A DNA stretch of 64,000 bases. It comes from Streptomyces sp. TRM70350 (lineage in GTDB: Bacteria; Actinomycetota; Actinomycetes; Streptomycetales; Streptomycetaceae). Shown here one piece after another: positions 1 to 8,206 of this stretch. The stretch is taken from NCBI RefSeq assembly GCF_019219825.1, contig NZ_JAHUXH010000001.1, forward strand, positions 248,001 through 312,000, read 5' to 3'. Under the pieces are notes generated by a model. That model was not told where the DNA came from, did no database searches, and saw nothing but the letters and a program-made list of their open reading frames with translations. Position numbers and translations under genes: made by a program. Positions within the stretch are counted from its first letter, which is position 1. Every line of letters starts with the position of its first letter.

Positions 1-942
1 CCCGGCAACCTGCTGCGCCTCCACACGGACCTGCCCAACTACTGGGACGCCTGGGACATCGACAAGCACTACAGGAACCGCTGCACCGACCTGCTGGACG
101 CCGACTCCATCACCATCGTGGAGCGGGACCCCCTGCTGGGCGCGCTGAAGATCGAGCGCTCCTTCGGCCGGGGCTCGAAGATCACCCAGACGATCACCCT
201 CCGCTCCGGCAGCCCCCGCATCGACATCGAGACCGAGATCGACTGGCACGAGGCCGAGAAGATCCTCAAGGCGGCCTTCCCGGTGGACCTCCGCGCACCC
301 CACTCCTCCGCCGAGATCCAGTTCGGCCACGTCCAGCGCCCCACGCACACCAACACCAGCTGGGAGTCGGCCCGCTTCGAGGTCTCCGGCCACCGCTGGG
401 TGCACATCGGCGAACCCGGCTACGGCGTAGCGGTCCTCAACGACTCCACGTACGGCCACGACGTCACCCGCACGGTCCGCGAGGACGGCGGTACGACCAC
501 GACCGTCGCCCTCAGCCTCGTCCGCGCCCCGCGTGTCCCGGACCCGGAGGCCGATCAGGGCCGCCACCGCTTCACGTACGCCCTGCTGCCCGGAGCGACC
601 GTCGAGGACGCGATCGCCCAGGGCTACGCCCTCAACCTCCCGCTGCGCGTCGCGGACTCCGCGGGCGCCCCGGAGCCCGTCGTCTCCGTGGCGGGCGAGG
701 GCGTGACCGTCGAGGCCGTGAAGCTCGCCGACGACCGCTCCGGCGACGTCGTCGTACGGCTCTACGAGTCCCGGGGCGGCCGCGCCACCGGCGTCCTGCG
801 CACCGGCTTCCCCCTCGCGGGTGCTCAGGTGACCGACCTCCTGGAACGCCCCCTCGGTGCAGCGGACCTCGACGGCGAGGGAGCGGTCCGGGTCGAGCTG
901 CGGCCGTTCCAGATCCTGACCCTTCGACTGGCCAGGAGCTAG
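1..942 (+). CDS. Alpha-mannosidase (GH38), 3' part only
   Basis: The reading frame is open from the first base, so the 5' part of the gene lies outside the window; about 313 C-terminal residues are present. The opening NYWDAWDID resembles the conserved stretch after the catalytic domain of GH38 alpha-mannosidases, and the rest has the beta-sandwich character of the GH38 C-terminal region (for example an ITQTITLRSGSPRIDIETE segment). GH38 enzymes release alpha-mannose from oligosaccharides. The stop is 2 bases before the start of a fucosidase gene, which suggests one glycan-degrading operon. No start, catalytic residue or signal can be judged here. Confidence 0.85.
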   Translation, partial: PGNLLRLHTDLPNYWDAWDIDKHYRNRCTDLLDADSITIVERDPLLGALKIERSFGRGSKITQTITLRSGSPRIDIETEIDWHEAEKILKAAFPVDLRAPHSSAEIQFGHVQRPTHTNTSWESARFEVSGHRWVHIGEPGYGVAVLNDSTYGHDVTRTVREDGGTTTTVALSLVRAPRVPDPEADQGRHRFTYALLPGATVEDAIAQGYALNLPLRVADSAGAPEPVVSVAGEGVTVEAVKLADDRSGDVVVRLYESRGGRATGVLRTGFPLAGAQVTDLLERPLGAADLDGEGAVRVELRPFQILTLRLARS

Positions 943-944
943 CC

Positions 945-2195
945 GTGCCCATGCAGCCCTGGTTCACCGACGCCAAGCTCGGCATCTTCGTCCACTGGGG
1001 CGTCTACGCCGTCGACGGCGTCCAGGAGTCCTGGTCGTTCTACGACGACATCGTGCCGTACGACCAGTACATGTCCCAGCTGGACCGCTTCACGGCCTCC
1101 CGCTACGACCCGCGCGCCTGGGTGAAGCTCTTCGCGAGCGCCGGTGCCAGGTACGCCGTCCTGACCAGCCGCCACCACGACGGCGTCGCCCTGTGGGACA
1201 CCGCCCACGGCGACCTGAACGTGGGCCGCGACCTGATCGCCGGATACGCCGACGCGCTGCGCGAGCAGGGCCTCAAGGTCGGTCTGTACTACTCGCACTC
1301 CGACTGGAGCCACCCCGACTACGCCTCCACCCGCAAACCGGGCCGACCACCGGAGCTGGCGGACAACCACTACTCGGAATGCCCGGCCGGGGAGGAGGAC
1401 CCGGCCGCCTGGGAGCGGTTCCTCGCCTACCGCGACGGCCAGATCCGCGAACTCACCTCCCGCTACCGGCCCGACCTGATGTGGTTCGACGGCGAGTGGG
1501 ACCGCAGCGCGGAGCAGTGGCGCATCCCCGAGCTCGCCGCGCTGATCCGCTCCGAGGTGCCGGACGTCGTCCTCAACGCCCGCATGCTCAGCGAGGGCGA
1601 CTACGCCACACCCGAACAGGGCGCCCCGGTGGTCCCGCCCGAAGGCCCCTGGGAGCTGTGCCTGACGATCAACGACTCGTGGGGCCACCAGCACCACGAC
1701 CACCACCACAAGTCGGTGGACCAGCTGATCCGCTACTTCACCGAGACGATCGGCGGCGGTGGCAACCTGCTGCTCGGTGTCGGCCCGCGCGAGGACGGCA
1801 CCATCCCCGCGGAACAGGCCGAACGGCTTCAGGGGCTCGGCGCGTGGATCCGCAGGCACGCGGAGGCCGTGTACGGGACCGGTCGGGGCCTCCCCGCCGG
1901 GCATCACTACGGCCCGAGCACCCTCTCCCCGGACCGCCGCACGCTGTACCTGACCCTCTTCGACGCCCCACGCGCCGAGATCAACGTGCGCGGACTGCTC
2001 AGCCGGGCGCGCCGGGTGACGGTGCTCGGCGTCGGCACCGAGCTGTCCCACCACGTCACCGGCGGCCTGCACGAGACACCGGGCGTGCTCTGGATCGAGC
2101 CACCCGCCGAGGCCGACCTCGACCCGCACGCCACCGTGCTCGCCGTCGAACTGGACGGCGAACTGGAGCTGTACCGCGGGCCGGGCCGGTTCTGA
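945..2195 (+). CDS. Alpha-L-fucosidase (GH29)
   Basis: A 416-residue protein of the GH29 family, which hydrolyses terminal alpha-L-fucose. Visible family motifs are KLGIFVHWG (11-19), TSRHHDGVALWD (74-85) and LMWFDGEWD (178-186), where D182 is in the position of the catalytic nucleophile. The GTG at 945 is preferred over the ATG at 951 because AGGAG at 934-938 is 6 bases upstream of the GTG. There is no signal peptide, so it is probably cytoplasmic and acts on imported oligosaccharides. It follows the alpha-mannosidase by 2 bases and is probably cotranscribed with it. A strong hairpin follows at 2250-2299. Confidence 0.9.
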   Translation: MPMQPWFTDAKLGIFVHWGVYAVDGVQESWSFYDDIVPYDQYMSQLDRFTASRYDPRAWVKLFASAGARYAVLTSRHHDGVALWDTAHGDLNVGRDLIAGYADALREQGLKVGLYYSHSDWSHPDYASTRKPGRPPELADNHYSECPAGEEDPAAWERFLAYRDGQIRELTSRYRPDLMWFDGEWDRSAEQWRIPELAALIRSEVPDVVLNARMLSEGDYATPEQGAPVVPPEGPWELCLTINDSWGHQHHDHHHKSVDQLIRYFTETIGGGGNLLLGVGPREDGTIPAEQAERLQGLGAWIRRHAEAVYGTGRGLPAGHHYGPSTLSPDRRTLYLTLFDAPRAEINVRGLLSRARRVTVLGVGTELSHHVTGGLHETPGVLWIEPPAEADLDPHATVLAVELDGELELYRGPGRF

Positions 2196-2249
2196 CCCCC
2201 GTCGCCGAGCAGATGGACAGGGAGTCGTAGGAACTTTTAAGGAAGTGGT

Positions 2250-2299
2250 AAAGCGCCAGGTCACCGACGGAAAACGGCCGTCCGTGACCCCGGCGCTTT
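2250..2299 (+). terminator. Strong terminator hairpin after the fucosidase gene
   Basis: An extended stem pairs AAAGCGCC (2250-2257) with GGCGCTTT (2292-2299) and continues inward through GGTCAC/GTGACC and CGACGG/CCGTCC (one mismatch) to a small A-rich loop at about 2271. A T-containing stretch follows. The position fits termination of the mannosidase-fucosidase transcript. Confidence 0.75.
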
Positions 2300-2372
2300 G
2301 CTCTTTGGACACCTGGAGTTCGCCTGATGCCCGTGACATTCGGAAGCACGGCGGCAAGAGAGAGGTGTCACG

Positions 2373-3254
2373 GTGCGAGACCCGCGTATGTCTTCGATCA
2401 GCAAGGGCCTGAGGCGTCGAGGGAGGCTGATGATCCAGGCGGTGAGCCCGCCGCGCCGTACCCTGAGCGCCATTCCCTCGCCGCGGAACGCCGGGCAGGG
2501 GAAGTCGTCGTACACCGCCCCGCGCGCCCCACGGCTGGTGGACTCGCCGGTCTTCGTGCTCTCCTCGGTGCGCTCCGGCTCGACCCTCCTACGGGTCCTG
2601 CTCAACAGCCACAGCCGCATCCGGGCCCCGCACGAGATGCACCTGCGCACGGTCCATGTGCAGCTGACCCGCAGCTTCACCGCGGCCGCCATGCAGGAAC
2701 TGCAGCTCGACAGGCAGGAGCTGGAGCACGTCCTGTGGGACCGCATCCTGCACCTGGAGCTGACCCGCAGCGGCAAGGACGTCATCGTCGACAAGACGCC
2801 GCCCAACACCCTCATCTGGCCCCGGCTGGAACGGGGTTGGCCGAACGCCCGCTACATCCTGCTGCTCCGCCACCCGGGCGCGGTCATCGCGTCCCTGACG
2901 GACCGCCGCCAGAACCCTGATCTCGAGGCCATCCACGAAGAGGTGCTCCAGTACGCGGAGAAGCTGGAGGAGGCGCGCCGGAACCTCACCGGCACACACG
3001 TGATCACGTACGAGGAACTCACCGCCGAGCCGGAGAAGACGACGCGCGGCGTCTGCGAGTATCTCGGCGTCGAGTGGGAGAGCGGCATGCTCGACTACGG
3101 CAGCCGCGACCACGGCACGTTCCGCCCCCAGCTCGGCGACTGGAGCAGCACGATCAAGTCGGGCCGCATCCATCCCGCCCGCGGGGCCGACCCCACAGCC
3201 GAACTCCCGCCCAGGCTGGCGGAGTTGGCAAAGGCGTGGGGGTACCCGACCTAG
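2373..3254 (+). CDS. Sulfotransferase family protein
   Basis: A 293-residue protein with the 5'-phosphosulfate-binding loop of PAPS-dependent sulfotransferases, SVRSGSTLLR (65-74), after a hydrophobic beta strand, and a later segment RYILLLRHPGAVIASL that matches the 3'-phosphate-binding region (R...RxP). Members transfer sulfate from PAPS to carbohydrates, lipids or small molecules; the acceptor here is unknown. The N-terminal 50 residues are basic and proline-rich with no clear domain, so the start may be further downstream (ATG at 2388). The GTG start has a GAGAGG-like site upstream. It is a single gene between two hairpins, convergent with the ATP-grasp gene. Confidence 0.75.
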   Translation: MRDPRMSSISKGLRRRGRLMIQAVSPPRRTLSAIPSPRNAGQGKSSYTAPRAPRLVDSPVFVLSSVRSGSTLLRVLLNSHSRIRAPHEMHLRTVHVQLTRSFTAAAMQELQLDRQELEHVLWDRILHLELTRSGKDVIVDKTPPNTLIWPRLERGWPNARYILLLRHPGAVIASLTDRRQNPDLEAIHEEVLQYAEKLEEARRNLTGTHVITYEELTAEPEKTTRGVCEYLGVEWESGMLDYGSRDHGTFRPQLGDWSSTIKSGRIHPARGADPTAELPPRLAELAKAWGYPT

Positions 3255-3285
3255 CCACGGAAGCAGACGGCAAGGGGGCGCCGGT

Positions 3286-3320
3286 AAAGGGGCGCGGGGA
3301 ACTGCGCGACCAGCCCCCAC
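3286..3320. repeat. Streptomyces-type intergenic palindromic repeat
   Basis: The core GGGGCGCGGGGAACTGCGCG followed by ACCAGCCCC can fold into a hairpin (GGGGC...GCCCC with an internal GCGC/GCGC pair). I recognise this sequence as a dispersed intergenic repeat of many Streptomyces genomes. It lies between two convergent genes, where it could act as a bidirectional terminator. Its family assignment is from memory. Confidence 0.6.
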
Positions 3321-3342
3321 ACCCCCGCACCCGGCACACAAC

Positions 3343-4464
3343 CTAAAGCGGCAGTACCTCCGCCGCAGACTGAACCCGCGCAGCCTCCGGAACGGCCGTC
3401 GGCAACACCGCGGCCTTCTCCGTCCGCTGCGGCAGAACGGAAACCGCCCGCACCGGCCGAGGAGCGGCCACCACCGTGTAGTCCTGCCCGAGGAACGGCG
3501 GCTCGATCACCCCCGGGTCATCGCCCAGCGCCAACCGCACAGCGGCCCACGGCGCATTCACCCCGCACAGCGACAGCTGGTGCAACCCACCGGCCGGACG
3601 CGCGTTGACATCCATCAGCACCGGCTGCTCACCGAACATCCGGAACTGGATGTTGGACAGACAGTGCAGCCCGAACCCCTCGGCGATCCGCCGCGCCGGC
3701 TCCACGAACCGCTCGTCCAGCGTGAACCCGCGACGACGCCCGCGCTTCGTCCGCCCGACGGCCAGCCGGACCACGTTGTCGCGCCCGGTGAGGCAGTCGA
3801 CGGACACCTCCGGCTGCTCCAGCCGCGGCATCACCAGCCAGTCCACCGGCTCGTCGGCCTGCCGCAGCGCCTGCAGCACCAGGTCGAGCTGGACGTACGG
3901 CGTAGGGAACCCGTTGAGGTGCAGCAGCGAGAAGGGGGCGCGCGTGATCACGCGGAAGCCCACCCCGCCCGCACCGGACGCCGGCTTGAAGCAGGCCTTG
4001 TGCCCGCCCGCCTCCAACTCCTCGACAGCGGCGAGGAGTTCGTCGGCGCTGCGCACCCGCCACCACGGCGGCACGGGCCCGCCGATCGCCTGGACCGCCT
4101 CGTAGGCGACCACCTTGTCCTGGAAGACGGCCACCGCCTCCGGCGGTGGCGCCAGCAGTGCCGTACCGACCGCCTCGAACTCGGCGCGGTGCGCCACGAT
4201 CGCCGCCTGGTGCAGCCGCGGCACGAACACGTCGATCGAGCGCCTGGCGCACACGTCCAGGGCGTACTCGACGTACCCGGCGGGGGACAGGCCCTCGGGC
4301 TCCAGATCGGCGGTGTCGGCGGCGGCGAGGACGGGCGAGTCGGGATCGCCGTGCGTGGCATGGATCTCGACGGCCCGGTCGCTGGGATTTCTCCGCAGCT
4401 GATCCATGAAGAACACGTTCTCCGCGTACGTGCGGTTGAGCCAGACGCGTACGCGAGAGACCAT
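3343..4464 (-). CDS. ATP-grasp domain protein
   Basis: A 373-residue ATP-grasp-fold ligase. An N-terminal Rossmann-like domain (1-95) is followed by an ATP-grasp core: the QDKVVAYEAVQAIG helix, a KPASGAGGVGFRV glycine-rich loop (about 158-170), and PVLMDVNARPAGG with the D...N metal-binding pair near residue 285. Enzymes of this type ligate a carboxylate to an amine, thiol or other nucleophile through an acyl phosphate. The substrate is not evident and no partner peptide gene is adjacent. The last 40 residues are low-complexity. The ATG start has AAAGG about 8 bases upstream. It stands alone, divergent from the metallophosphoesterase gene. Confidence 0.75.
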   Translation of the reverse strand: MVSRVRVWLNRTYAENVFFMDQLRRNPSDRAVEIHATHGDPDSPVLAAADTADLEPEGLSPAGYVEYALDVCARRSIDVFVPRLHQAAIVAHRAEFEAVGTALLAPPPEAVAVFQDKVVAYEAVQAIGGPVPPWWRVRSADELLAAVEELEAGGHKACFKPASGAGGVGFRVITRAPFSLLHLNGFPTPYVQLDLVLQALRQADEPVDWLVMPRLEQPEVSVDCLTGRDNVVRLAVGRTKRGRRRGFTLDERFVEPARRIAEGFGLHCLSNIQFRMFGEQPVLMDVNARPAGGLHQLSLCGVNAPWAAVRLALGDDPGVIEPPFLGQDYTVVAAPRPVRAVSVLPQRTEKAAVLPTAVPEAARVQSAAEVLPL

Positions 4465-4757
4465 GCAGGCCGCCTTTCACGGTTCGCGGGCACGGCGGAG
4501 CGGGGCCGGCCCGGCCTGGGGGTGGTTGGAGGGACACCGAACCGCCCCGTGTGAAGGGAGGCAGTGGGCGGTGGTGTTGGGGCGATCATACGGCTTCTCG
4601 GGCCCGCCGCGTGCAACATGCGGGTTACGGAATTTCCGATCGCACCCGCCCGTGGCGGGGCTTCCTGATATCCCCCAGCGCGCTCCGGTCGCCCTTGCCG
4701 ACCGAGGCGGGCATGTGATCTCGTGGTCCCGACTGTGTGATCGTGAGGGGGCGACAG

Positions 4758-5618
4758 GTGACATCGACGGCCGGTGGTGCCGGGCAGCTGCTGGCCATCA
4801 GTGACCTGCACATCGGGTACGCGGAGAACCGCGAGCTGGTGGAGAGGATGCGCCCCGAGACCGATGACGACTGGCTGCTGGTGGCCGGGGACGTGGCGGA
4901 GAGCGTGGCCCGCATCCGCTGGGCGCTGCAGACCCTCGCGGGCCGCTTCCGCAAGGTGATCTGGACCCCCGGCAACCACGAGCTGTGGACCCACCCGTCC
5001 GACACCGTCACCCTGCGCGGCGTCGCCCGCTACGAGCACCTCGTCGACATGTGCCGTGAGCTGGGCGTGACGACACCCGAGGACCCGTACCCGATCTGGG
5101 AGGGCCCCGGCGGCCCGGTGGCCGTGGCGCCGCTGTTCCTGCTGTACGACTACTCGTTCCTGCCGACCGGCTGTACGACCAAGGAGGAGGGGCTCGCGTA
5201 CGCGCACTCGACCGGGGTCGTGTGCAATGACGAGCATCTGCTGCACCCCGACCCGTATCCCACGCGCGAGGCCTGGTGCCGGGCGCGGGTCGCGCAGACC
5301 GAGCGGCGGCTCGCCGAGATCCCGCAGGACCTGCCGACCGTGCTGGTCAACCACTATCCGCTGGACCGTCACCCGACCGAGGTCCTGTGGTACCCGGAGT
5401 TCGCCATGTGGTGCGGCACGCGGCTGACCGCCGACTGGCACCGCAGGTTCCGGGTCGAGACGATGGTCTACGGCCATCTGCACATCCCGCGGACCACCTA
5501 CCACGAGGGCGTCCGCTTCGAGGAGGTGTCGGTGGGCTATCCGCGCGAGTGGCGCAAGCGCGAGCAGCCGCCGGGCCGGCTGCGCCGCATTCTGCCGAGA
5601 AAGGACGCGACGCCGTGA
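4758..5618 (+). CDS. Metallophosphoesterase
   Basis: A protein of about 286 residues with the calcineurin-like metallophosphoesterase motifs in order: SDLHIG, GDVAE, PGNHELW, NHYP and GHLH near the C-terminus. These bind two metal ions for phosphoester hydrolysis; the substrate is unknown. The GTG at 4758 is preferred over 4737 because GAGGGG (4745-4750) sits 7 bases upstream of it. The stop codon overlaps the GTG of the downstream phosphopantetheinyl transferase (GTGA at 5615-5618), implying translational coupling. It might serve CoA or phosphopantetheine metabolism, but that is inference from position only. Confidence 0.85.
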   Translation: MTSTAGGAGQLLAISDLHIGYAENRELVERMRPETDDDWLLVAGDVAESVARIRWALQTLAGRFRKVIWTPGNHELWTHPSDTVTLRGVARYEHLVDMCRELGVTTPEDPYPIWEGPGGPVAVAPLFLLYDYSFLPTGCTTKEEGLAYAHSTGVVCNDEHLLHPDPYPTREAWCRARVAQTERRLAEIPQDLPTVLVNHYPLDRHPTEVLWYPEFAMWCGTRLTADWHRRFRVETMVYGHLHIPRTTYHEGVRFEEVSVGYPREWRKREQPPGRLRRILPRKDATP

Positions 5619-6295
5619 TCGAGGAGCTGCTGCCCGACTCGGTGGTGTCCGTGGAGGTGCACGGCGACGACGGGACCGAGCCCGCGCCGCTGTACCCGGA
5701 GGAGGCGGCGATCGTCGCACAGGCGGTCGCCAAGCGGCGGCGCGAGTTCGCCGTCGTACGCGCCTGTGCGCGCCGTGCCATGGAGAAGCTCGGCGTGCCC
5801 CCGCAGGCCGTGCTGCCCGGCGAGCGCGGCGCCCCCGGCTGGCCGGCCGGGCTGGTCGGCAGCATGACCCACTGCGACGGCTACGGCGCCGCCGCACTGG
5901 TCCGCGCCACCGACCTGGCCTCCCTCGGCATCGACGCCGAACCGCACGCGCCGCTCCCGGCCGGCGTGCTGGAGGCCGTGGCCCTGCCGAGCGAGCAGGA
6001 CCGGCTGCGCGGGATCACCGCGCGTCACCCGGGCGTCCACTGGGAGCGCCTGCTGTTCAGCGCCAAGGAGTCCGTCTACAAGGCGTGGTTCCCGCTCACC
6101 CGGAAGTGGCTGGACTTCTCCGAGGCCGACATAGAGATCGTCGTCGGCCCCGACGGGGCGCCGCACGGTCGTTTCTACGCCGAACTCCTCGTCCCCGGCC
6201 CCGTGGTCGACGGCCGCCGCCTCGGTTCCTTCGACGGCCGCTGGACGGTCCAGCGGGGGCTGGTGGCGACGTCGGTGACGGTGCCGCACGCCTGA
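5615..6295 (+). CDS. 4'-phosphopantetheinyl transferase (Sfp type)
   Basis: A 226-residue PPTase that would move the phosphopantetheine arm of CoA onto carrier proteins of PKS, NRPS or fatty acid synthases. Visible motifs are GSMTHCDGYGAAAL, GIDAEPHAPLP (metal-binding Asp/Glu) and FSAKESVYKAWFPLT, the FxxKEAxxK signature. The short form and pseudo-Sfp spacing match stand-alone actinobacterial PPTases. The start is a GTG overlapping the preceding stop, so it is translated in tandem with the metallophosphoesterase. The same gene pair occurs in S. coelicolor (SCO6673 PPTase), from memory. Confidence 0.92.
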   Translation: MIEELLPDSVVSVEVHGDDGTEPAPLYPEEAAIVAQAVAKRRREFAVVRACARRAMEKLGVPPQAVLPGERGAPGWPAGLVGSMTHCDGYGAAALVRATDLASLGIDAEPHAPLPAGVLEAVALPSEQDRLRGITARHPGVHWERLLFSAKESVYKAWFPLTRKWLDFSEADIEIVVGPDGAPHGRFYAELLVPGPVVDGRRLGSFDGRWTVQRGLVATSVTVPHA

Positions 6296-6319
6296 CGGCG
6301 TGCGGTCGTCGTCCCTCCC

Positions 6320-6556
6320 TCAGTGCTCGGGGCACCAGCTCTTCAACAGGTGGAAGAAGGCCTCCTCATTGCCCGTCAGGCCCGCCTGCGCCAGGGCCTG
6401 TTCCGCCTCGGCGAGGACGGTGGGCGGGACCACGGGTGGTCGACGGGCCTCCGGCGGGCCGGCCGCAGTGTCGAACGCCGCTCGTACCGTGTGCAGCAGG
6501 CGCAGATAGGCCTGCACGGCGGTGCGTTCCCGGTCGGTCAGTACGGCAGTGTGCAT
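6320..6556 (-). CDS. Small conserved-looking hypothetical protein
   Basis: A 78-residue helical protein beginning MHTAVLTDRERTAVQAYL and ending FHLLKSWCPEH. I do not recognise a domain. The ATG at 6556 is chosen because it has a GGGAG-type site upstream (CGGGAGAGCCGACCG). The frame stays open upstream as far as the TAG stop of the ImmA-like gene, so read-through of that single stop would fuse the two products. Function unknown. Confidence 0.55.
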   Translation of the reverse strand: MHTAVLTDRERTAVQAYLRLLHTVRAAFDTAAGPPEARRPPVVPPTVLAEAEQALAQAGLTGNEEAFFHLLKSWCPEH

Positions 6557-6698
6557 CGGTCGGCTCTCCCGGCCTCGTCGTCGCCACACGCGCCCGCACG
6601 GCACGTACGCCCCCGCATTCGGCGGCGCACTCCCAGCTTGCCGTCCACCACTGACAATCCGGCTCGGCCGCGCCCCGGTTCGCCCGCTCAGCGGAGGC

Positions 6699-6782
6699 GA
6701 AACCCATCGCGGGGAAGGCGAAACCCACTGCGGCGAAGCCGAAACCCAGTGCTGTGGTGAAACCTAGTGCTGCGGTCCGACG
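6699..6782. repeat. 21-bp tandem repeat over the stop codon of the ImmA-like gene
   Basis: GAAACC begins at 6699, 6720, 6741 and 6759, so the unit is about 21 bp and present roughly four times with decay. The last copy contains the TAG stop (6764-6766) of the minus-strand peptidase gene. Read in that gene's frame the copies encode a degenerate heptad of the type VSPSPRW with no further stop before the next gene. Confidence 0.7.
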
Positions 6783-7312
6783 TAGCCCAGTGACGCCTCG
6801 ATCCGCCCCGCCAGACGATCCCGCTGCACCGGCCCACGGAGCGCCGAACCGGCCAGCCATGTGCGGCACTTGCTGGCGAGCAGCAGTCCGAAGCGCTCCG
6901 CCTCCTTCTCGTCGGCGAGGTCGAAGCGGGTACGGGCGGCGACCTTCAGGACGGTCGCCTGGAGGTCGGCGTTGTCGTCGAGTAAGCGGGCCGCGACCGC
7001 GGCGCCCTCGACGTGATGGCTGCAGTGCCCGGCCTTCATGTGCCACAGCTCGTGCCCGAGGATCACCAACTGGTGGTCGGGGGCGGTGCGTTCCTCGATG
7101 ACCACGAGGTCCTGGTCGGCCATGTCGAGCCACAGCCCGCTGGCCGTGCCGGGCGGGAAGGCGGCCGTACGGAAGTGGACCGGGCGGCCGCGGCGTCTGC
7201 TCATCGCGTCGCACAGCGCGGCGTACAGGTCGGCGGGCCGCGCCGGCGCGGGCAGCGCCAGCTCCGCGACCAGTTCGCCGCACAGGCGGCGCATTTCCTT
7301 ACCGATGCCCAC
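6764..7312 (-). CDS. ImmA/IrrE-type metallopeptidase-like protein
   Basis: A 182-residue protein with the zinc-metallopeptidase motif HELWH (87-91) in the sequence LVILGHELWHMKAGH, typical of the ImmA/IrrE (DUF955-like) group that cleaves or regulates partner HTH repressors. The GTG at 7312 is preferred because CGGGAGAGAACT stands directly upstream; an alternative GTG at 7330 would overlap the stop of the XRE gene as GTGA. It lies just behind the XRE gene on the same strand, the usual arrangement of a repressor and its peptidase. Annotated in some genomes as a toxin component, which is not evidence of toxicity. The 3' end carries a 21-bp tandem repeat. Confidence 0.75.
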   Translation of the reverse strand: MGIGKEMRRLCGELVAELALPAPARPADLYAALCDAMSRRRGRPVHFRTAAFPPGTASGLWLDMADQDLVVIEERTAPDHQLVILGHELWHMKAGHCSHHVEGAAVAARLLDDNADLQATVLKVAARTRFDLADEKEAERFGLLLASKCRTWLAGSALRGPVQRDRLAGRIEASLGYVGPQH

Positions 7313-7326
7313 AGTTCTCTCCCGGA

Positions 7327-7983
7327 TCACGACTCGGGCCGCTTGACGCTCTCCAGGAGCATGTCCAGCCACTCGGCGACCTTGTCGCGGTGCTGGTCGG
7401 TGGGCAGTTGGGCGGCCCGCCAGGCGATCCCGCGCACGCCGTGGTCCTGGAGCAGCCGCTCCAGCGGGTCGTCGGCCGCCGCGGCCGCCTCTCGCTCACG
7501 GTCGGCGAGCTTCTGCAGTAGTTCCTGCTCGGTGCGCTGGAGGGTGTCCGCGAGCGCCTCGGGGTCCTCGGCCGTGAGGAAACCGGCGCGCACCCGGAAG
7601 AAACGCTGGATGGCGTCGCAGTGCTCCATGGTGGGGCGCCGGTCGCCGTTGATGAGGGCGCCCGCCTGCTGCCGCGACATCCCGGCGCCGTCGGCGATCT
7701 CCTGCTGGGTGTACTTGCGCCCGTTGGGTTTCAGCCGGGTGCGGCGCAGCAGGTCCAGGCGTTGCAGGAACCGTGCCTGCACATCGGGCTCGCCGGCGGG
7801 GCGGCCGCGCAGCAGGTCCTTGACGACGGGCTCGGGGACGCCGCAGGCCACGGAGAGCCGGGCGGTGTCGAAGACCTCCGCGTGCGGCACGCCGAGCCGG
7901 TCGGCGAGCGCGGTGACGCGGGCGATCACGGCCGGCAGGGTGGCCGTCGCCGTGGCGCCGGGAACCTCGTAGCCATCCGTCAC
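7327..7983 (-). CDS. XRE-family transcriptional regulator
   Basis: A 218-residue protein with a central HTH of the Cro/CI type, YTQQEIADGAGMSRQQAGAL followed by INGDRRP, at roughly residues 95-125. An N-terminal helical region probably mediates dimerisation and the C-terminal half is Ala/Glu-rich helical. The GTG at 7983 has TAGGAGA seven bases upstream; the longer frame to 8085 lacks such a site. It precedes the ImmA-like peptidase and probably forms a two-gene operon in which the peptidase controls the regulator. A dyad at 8104-8135 in the divergent promoter region may be its operator. Confidence 0.8.
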   Translation of the reverse strand: MTDGYEVPGATATATLPAVIARVTALADRLGVPHAEVFDTARLSVACGVPEPVVKDLLRGRPAGEPDVQARFLQRLDLLRRTRLKPNGRKYTQQEIADGAGMSRQQAGALINGDRRPTMEHCDAIQRFFRVRAGFLTAEDPEALADTLQRTEQELLQKLADREREAAAAADDPLERLLQDHGVRGIAWRAAQLPTDQHRDKVAEWLDMLLESVKRPES

Positions 7984-8103
7984 CGACAGGTCTCCTACGT
8001 CTCTCACGTACTTCTCGCGAGTGGTTGCCGTGAACTTCCCGGAGAGTAGCGGGTGCTTCGAACTCACATCCAGGACTCGCCACAACTGTGGCCAATTTCA
8101 GCC

Positions 8104-8135
8104 GTCAACCGGCATGAAATGCCACGATAGTTGAC
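8104..8135. promoter_or_regulatory. Dyad in the divergent promoter region of the XRE and MmyB-like genes
   Basis: GTCAAC (8104-8109) and GTTGAC (8130-8135) flank GGCAT-gaa-ATGCC (8111-8123). The second arm also contains a TTGACA-like -35 element (8131-8136) reading toward the plus-strand gene. It is a plausible repressor site; no binding is shown. Confidence 0.4.
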
Positions 8136-8206
8136 ACAGAAAGCTTCGGGGCAGCAGGATCGGGGCGCCGCGTGAAGGCCGCATAGGCAAGAGGGGTGAC
8201 CTCCCG

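Noticed and set aside
939..2357. 472-codon open frame on the minus strand
   Set aside because: Antisense to the fucosidase gene, whose motifs are clear; no motif is visible in the shadow.
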